A stretch of 53,072 bases of DNA from JBFELU01 sp041572755 (lineage in GTDB: Bacteria > Actinomycetota > Acidimicrobiia > Spongiisociales > UBA11373). Both the position numbers and the translations under genes were made by a program. Where the stretch lies: the NCBI GenBank assembly GCA_041572755.1, contig JBFFRY010000017.1:1-53072 (forward strand), written 5' to 3'. The notes under the pieces were generated by a model. It searched no databases. It was not told the origin of the DNA and saw nothing but the letters and a program-made list of their open reading frames with translations. Position 1 is the stretch's first letter; every line of letters starts with the position of its first letter. Shown here piece by piece: positions 49,841 to 53,072 of the stretch.

Positions 49841-49846
49841 TATGAT
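49841..49846 (+). promoter_or_regulatory. -10 element TATGAT of the GAPDH gene
   Basis: Near-consensus hexamer 23 bases upstream of ATG 49870; unlike most neighbours the gene has a leader with a strong GGAAGGGGAGG ribosome site. Confidence 0.5.
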
Positions 49847-49869
49847 GGCCTCCGGAAGGGGAGGCCCAC

Positions 49870-50928
49870 ATGGCAAGCATCGTGCATGTCGTCGGAACCG
49901 GAACCATCGGGGAGCCGCTCATCGGTCTGCTGACCGACGACCGGGAGGCCTTCGGCATCGACGAGGTCACGTTCCACAAGCGGACGCCACTGATCGACGA
50001 GCGAGCCAAGGTGAATGATCTGGTGCGCCGGGGGGCGGTGCTGGCGGTGGATGCCGGTCGGCGCAAGGCGTTCGAGGAGCTGGGGCACGCCCCCAAGCTC
50101 GAGGCCAGGGAGGCGATCGAGCGGGCCTCGGTGGTGATCGACTGCACCCCGGCCGGCAACGAGAACAAGTCGAACCTCTACGAGTCGGTCGAGGGCCCGC
50201 TGGGCTTTCTCGCTCAGGGATCGGAGTTCGGTTTCGGCAAGATGTATGCCCGGGGTATCAACGACGAGGCGCTCGTCCGCGGCGAGGACCGCTTCATCCA
50301 CGTGGTCTCGTGCAACACCCACAACATCTCGGTGCTCATCAAGGCTCTCGCTATGGATCCGGACGGGACCTCCCACCTGGAGAGCGGCCGTTTCCTGTGC
50401 ATGCGCCGGGCCAACGACATCAGCCAGGACGGCTCGTTCGTCCCCTCGCCGGTGGTCGGGATCCACTCGGATGCGGCGTTCGGGACCCATCACGCCCGCG
50501 ATGCCCACGAGCTGTATGCGACGCTGGGCCACGACCTGCCGATCTGGTCCTCGGCGGTGAAGCTGAACAGCCAGTACATGCACGCCCTCCACTTCAGTCT
50601 CCTTCTCGACGAGGAGATCACGGTGGACGGGGCGATCGAGCGGCTCGCCGCCAACAGCCGGGTCGCCCTCACCTTCAAGCGTTCGGCCAACCAGATCTTC
50701 TCGTTCGGGCGGGACCACGGATTCTTCGGCCGCATCCTCAGCCAGACGGTGGTGCCGGTGGAGACTCTGGCTGTGCGAGGGGGCAACGAGCTCGTCGGGT
50801 TCTGCTTCACCCCTCAGGATGGGAACGCCTTGTTGTCGTCGGTGGCGGCGACGCTGTGGTATCTGCACCCCGGCGGCTTCGAGGACCGGATCGATGTGAT
50901 CCGCCCCTACCTGTTCCGCGAGGTCTGA
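49870..50928 (+). CDS. Type II (archaeal-type) glyceraldehyde-3-phosphate dehydrogenase-like protein
   Basis: The 352-residue protein resembles the archaeal class of phosphorylating GAPDH, not the bacterial GapA. Features are the N-terminal Rossmann loop 'VVGTGTIGEPL', 'DCTPAGNENKSNLYE', the catalytic-cysteine segment 'VVSCNTHNISVL' (C148), 'MRRANDIS', and 'LNSQYMHALHFSLLLDEEI'. The His, Cys and Asn framework matches that class, but several archaeal loops differ ('CNTHN' against CNTTG), so an altered substrate is possible. The strong promoter and ribosome site suggest high expression. No other glycolytic gene is adjacent; ppdK is 25 kb away. Confidence 0.78.
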   Translation: MASIVHVVGTGTIGEPLIGLLTDDREAFGIDEVTFHKRTPLIDERAKVNDLVRRGAVLAVDAGRRKAFEELGHAPKLEAREAIERASVVIDCTPAGNENKSNLYESVEGPLGFLAQGSEFGFGKMYARGINDEALVRGEDRFIHVVSCNTHNISVLIKALAMDPDGTSHLESGRFLCMRRANDISQDGSFVPSPVVGIHSDAAFGTHHARDAHELYATLGHDLPIWSSAVKLNSQYMHALHFSLLLDEEITVDGAIERLAANSRVALTFKRSANQIFSFGRDHGFFGRILSQTVVPVETLAVRGGNELVGFCFTPQDGNALLSSVAATLWYLHPGGFEDRIDVIRPYLFREV

Positions 50929-50932
50929 CCAC

Positions 50933-51160
50933 CTAGTCCTTGTAGCGCCACACGATGCGGCCCCGGCTCGGGTCGTAGACAGAGAGGTCGAGGTCGACCC
51001 GGTCGCCGGGCAGGATCCGGATGTAGCGGCCCCGGCGCATCTTCCCTGCAGCTCGGGCGATGACCTCCAGCCCGCCGTCGATCTCGACGCGGAACATGGC
51101 GTCGGGGAGAGCTTCGACGACCGTCCCCTTCACGCGAACGACGTCTTCGTGTTTGGCCAA
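50933..51160 (-). CDS. infA: Translation initiation factor IF-1 family protein
   Basis: The 75-residue protein is a single S1/OB-fold domain with the IF-1 pattern 'VKGTVVEALPDAMFRVEI...GKMRRGRYIRILPGDRVDLDLS' (middle omitted) and the ending 'YDPSRGRIVWRYKD'. It binds the 30S A-site during initiation. TTG 51160 gives the family-like N-terminus 'AKHED' and lies eight bases after a TATGTT hexamer. The usual 'AHISGKMR' is 'ARAAGKMRRG' here, and it is outside a ribosomal-protein operon, so it may be a second, divergent IF-1 paralogue. Confidence 0.87.
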   Translation of the reverse strand: MAKHEDVVRVKGTVVEALPDAMFRVEIDGGLEVIARAAGKMRRGRYIRILPGDRVDLDLSVYDPSRGRIVWRYKD

Positions 51161-51168
51161 CCACCGCA

Positions 51169-51174
51169 AACATA
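51169..51174 (-). promoter_or_regulatory. -10 element TATGTT of the IF-1 gene, apparently leaderless
   Basis: Reads TATGTT on the minus strand, eight bases before TTG 51160. Confidence 0.4.
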
Positions 51175-51194
51175 CGCCCCGGTGAGCGGCCCGG

Positions 51195-51650
51195 TCAAGG
51201 GAGTTCGGCGGCCTCCTCGAGGTGCTGAACCTCGAGGACGACGTCGGCCGCCGGCCGGTCCTCGGTTGCCACGACGGTCTCCTCGGGAGTTCCCGCGACA
51301 GGAGGGTCGCATCCCGGGTGGGCAACCCAGATCGCTCGCCGTACTCCCGCTTCGAGAAGCGCCTCGGCCCACCGGCGGAGCACCTCGTCGACGTCGGCGG
51401 CAAAGGCCCGCTCCCGGTCGTCGACGGCGGCCTCCATGATCGCCACGGCGGCAAAGCACCCGGTGGCCGCCCCGGCGATGTGGGAGGCATCACTCACGTC
51501 ACCGACGGCCACCTTGGCGCCCCCGGCCTTGAGAGGCTCGGCGGCTGCGGGCCGGGTCACGAATGCCCGTACTTCGCCGCCCCCGGCGAGCAGCGCCTCG
51601 GCGATGGACCCTCCAAGGGCTGTGTCGGCGCCGATCACGATCGCGGGCAT
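51195..51650 (-). CDS. Small NAD(P)-binding (NmrA/SDR-like) protein
   Basis: The 151-residue protein begins 'MPAIVIGADTALGGSIAEALLAGG', a Rossmann dinucleotide loop, and continues 'AKVAVGDVSDASHIAGA' as in atypical SDR/NmrA proteins. It has only about half the usual length and lacks the substrate-binding C-terminal part, although the region 'VRRAIWVAHPG' keeps the fourth strand. It may be a regulatory or degenerate member. ATG 51650 is six bases after a TAGGCT hexamer. The IF-1 gene follows on the same strand. Confidence 0.75.
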   Translation of the reverse strand: MPAIVIGADTALGGSIAEALLAGGGEVRAFVTRPAAAEPLKAGGAKVAVGDVSDASHIAGAATGCFAAVAIMEAAVDDRERAFAADVDEVLRRWAEALLEAGVRRAIWVAHPGCDPPVAGTPEETVVATEDRPAADVVLEVQHLEEAAELP

Positions 51651-51656
51651 CGTGCC

Positions 51657-51662
51657 AGCCTA
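51657..51662 (-). promoter_or_regulatory. -10 element TAGGCT, apparently leaderless
   Basis: Reads TAGGCT on the minus strand, six bases before ATG 51650. Confidence 0.45.
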
Positions 51663-51706
51663 GGAACGCATAAACCCCCGGTGGTGTTGTAATGGGTGTC
51701 GCGGTG

Positions 51707-51758
51707 GGCGCCGGGTACGGGTCGGTCTTCCCCACTCCCCCCACTCCGTACCGGCGCC
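51707..51758. repeat. 13-bp inverted repeat in the sufB leader region
   Basis: GGCGCCGGGTACGG (51707-51720) pairs with CCGTACCGGCGCC (51746-51758) over 13 base pairs with one bulged G. The 25-nt spacer is C/T-rich. It lies 89 nt upstream of sufB in the 197-nt gap between divergent genes. It could be an operator for an Fe-S-responsive regulator or a leader structure. Confidence 0.6.
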
Positions 51759-51782
51759 GCCGCAGTCTTCACGATTGCCACC

Positions 51783-51810
51783 TTGAATGGGCCCCAAGCC
51801 GTGCCACAAT
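51783..51810 (+). promoter_or_regulatory. Possible sufB promoter
   Basis: TTGAAT (51783-51788) and CACAAT (51805-51810) are separated by 16 bases, upstream of a GAGGAG ribosome site. The -10 is poor by the TAnnnT pattern seen elsewhere, so this is tentative. Confidence 0.25.
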
Positions 51811-51847
51811 TGCGCTTGCGCCCGAACCCGAGGAGTGAGTGCACCGA

Positions 51848-53072
51848 ATGACGACCGTCGACATCGATCTCGGCAAGTACCAATTGGGGTGGTCCGACGA
51901 GGAGGACTACGTCTTCAAGCCGCGCAAGGGCTTGAGTGAAGAGATCATCCGCGAGATGTCGGCCATGAAGGCTGAACCGGAGTGGATGCTCGCCTTCCGC
52001 CTGAAGTCCTACCAACGGTTCCTTCGCAAGCCGGTTCCCACCTGGGGCGGCGGCGGGCTGTTGGAGACGATCGATTTCGACGACATCTACTACTACATCA
52101 AGCCGACCGAGGGCCAGGCCAAGGATTGGGACATGGTCCCCGAGAACATCAAGTCGACCTACGAGAAGCTCGGTATTCCGGAGGCGGAACGGAAGTACCT
52201 GGCGGGGGTCACCGCGCAGTACGAGAGCGAAGTGGTGTACCACCGCAACCGGGAGGACCTCGAGGCGTTGGGGGTGCTGTTCTGCGACATGGACACCGCA
52301 GTGCGGGAGTACCCCGAGATCGTGCAGGAGTACTTCGGAACGATCATCCCGCCCAACGACAACAAGTTCGCCGCCTTGAACTCGGCGGTGTGGTCGGGAG
52401 GGTCGTTCATCTACGTGCCGCCGGGGGTCCACGTCGACCAGCCCCTTCAGGCTTACTTCCGCATCAACGCCGAGAACATGGGGCAGTTCGAGCGGACGTT
52501 GATCATCATCGACGAGGGGGCCTACTGCCACTACGTCGAGGGCTGCTCGGCTCCGGTCTACTCCAGCGATTCGCTGCACTCGGCCGTGGTCGAGATCGTG
52601 GTGAAGGAAGGGGGCCGCTGCCGCTACACGACCATCCAGAACTGGTCGAACAACGTCTACAACCTGGTGACCAAGCGGGCGGTTGCCTACCGCAACGCCA
52701 CCATGGAGTGGGTCGACGGCAACCTCGGTTCCAAGCTCACCATGAAGTACCCGGCGGTGTGGCTCATGGAGCCGGGGGCTCACGGGGAGGTACTCTCGAT
52801 TGCCTTCGCCGGCGAAGGTCAGCACCAGGACGCCGGGGCCAAGATCGTGCATGCCGCCCCCGACACCACTTCGTTGATCACCTCCAAGTCGATCTCGAAG
52901 GATGGCGGCCGGGCCGGCTACCGAGGCCTGCTGCGGGTCGAGGAGAACGCCGACCGCGTCAAGTCGTTCGTGCGCTGCGACGCCCTCATCCTCGACGAGG
53001 ACAGCCGCTCCGATACCTACCCCTACATGGAGATCGAGGAGGCCGACGCTCAGATCGGGCACGAGGCCACCG
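51848..53072 (+). CDS. sufB: Fe-S cluster assembly protein SufB (3' end beyond the window)
   Basis: The frame from ATG 51848 is open to the end of the window (408 codons of about 470). The translation is SufB: 'PEWMLAFRLKSYQRFLRKPVPTWG', 'YVPPGVHVDQPLQAYFRIN', 'EGCSAPVYSSDSLHSAVVEI', 'TIQNWSNNVYNLVTKRAV', 'GSKLTMKYPAVWLMEPGA' and 'SRSDTYPYMEIEE'. SufB is the scaffold of the SufBCD complex for iron-sulfur cluster assembly. sufD, sufC and sufS probably follow outside. No sufR-like regulator gene lies just upstream, which is unusual for actinobacteria. Confidence 0.96.
   Translation, partial: MTTVDIDLGKYQLGWSDEEDYVFKPRKGLSEEIIREMSAMKAEPEWMLAFRLKSYQRFLRKPVPTWGGGGLLETIDFDDIYYYIKPTEGQAKDWDMVPENIKSTYEKLGIPEAERKYLAGVTAQYESEVVYHRNREDLEALGVLFCDMDTAVREYPEIVQEYFGTIIPPNDNKFAALNSAVWSGGSFIYVPPGVHVDQPLQAYFRINAENMGQFERTLIIIDEGAYCHYVEGCSAPVYSSDSLHSAVVEIVVKEGGRCRYTTIQNWSNNVYNLVTKRAVAYRNATMEWVDGNLGSKLTMKYPAVWLMEPGAHGEVLSIAFAGEGQHQDAGAKIVHAAPDTTSLITSKSISKDGGRAGYRGLLRVEENADRVKSFVRCDALILDEDSRSDTYPYMEIEEADAQIGHEAT

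Noticed and set aside
1..53072. tRNA, rRNA, CRISPR, insertion sequences, prophage, riboswitches
   Set aside because: Reading both strands of the gaps showed no tRNA-like cloverleaf, regular spacer array, transposase or integrase; the longest gap is about 200 nt.

Overview
This window is gene-dense, high-GC bacterial chromosome with almost no intergenic space. The gene set suggests an actinobacterium: menaquinone genes, an F420-type LLM oxidoreductase, a DosS/DosR-like two-component system, a Pat-type acetyltransferase with the GNAT domain in front, CWB2-like and Thr-rich exported proteins, and many apparently leaderless genes behind a TAnnnT -10. The class Acidimicrobiia is my best guess, but that is inference from gene style and not a demonstrated placement. 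No rRNA, tRNA, CRISPR array, insertion sequence or phage gene was recognised, and no stretch longer than 300 bases lacks a gene.

Layout. 36-5911: a translationally coupled catabolic operon (VOC protein, three-subunit molybdenum hydroxylase, a possible 62-residue ORF, fumarylacetoacetate-hydrolase-family enzyme, Asp/Glu-racemase-superfamily protein). 5921-7251: minus-strand CYTH-like/CYTH pair and a small lipoprotein. 7329-11700: membrane protein with a duplicated domain, CWB2/TIM-barrel-like lipoprotein, zinc alcohol dehydrogenase, secreted helical-repeat protein. 11782-14600: TrkA and TrkH potassium uptake. 14633-18017: LLM oxidoreductase, secreted trypsin-RTX protease, beta-propeller lipoprotein. 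18090-22105: Pat-like acetyltransferase and Eis-like acetyltransferase. 22192-24867: pyruvate phosphate dikinase (minus).

24985-28817: a divergent two-component pair (a GAF histidine kinase with the DosS-type heme-histidine context, and a DosR-like regulator), the regulator being followed by a universal stress protein, a CBS-CBS-BON protein and an alpha/beta hydrolase. This resembles the mycobacterial dormancy (Dos) gene set. 28861-35051 holds menaquinone biosynthesis: menF (+), menD, menA and menB (-), menE (+). menC and a convincing menH are not in the window. An atypical short-chain dehydrogenase follows menE.

35847-40665: M3 oligopeptidase, SRPBCC protein, S9 peptidase, a PQQ-type propeller protein and a downstream unknown. 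42352-46672: YihY membrane protein and a heterodimeric ABC exporter. 46665-51650: yeast-type cytosine deaminase, DUF885 peptidase-like protein, second zinc alcohol dehydrogenase, type II (archaeal-type) glyceraldehyde-3-phosphate dehydrogenase, IF-1-like protein and a small NAD(P)-binding protein. sufB begins at 51848 and runs off the end.

Window-wide signals that the genes alone do not explain: (1) about 18 genes start 6-10 nt after a TAnnnT hexamer with no usable Shine-Dalgarno, so leaderless transcription appears common and corrects several start codons; (2) three convergent gene pairs overlap by exactly four bases through a shared CTAG; (3) two strong inverted repeats sit just upstream of the secreted protease gene and of sufB.
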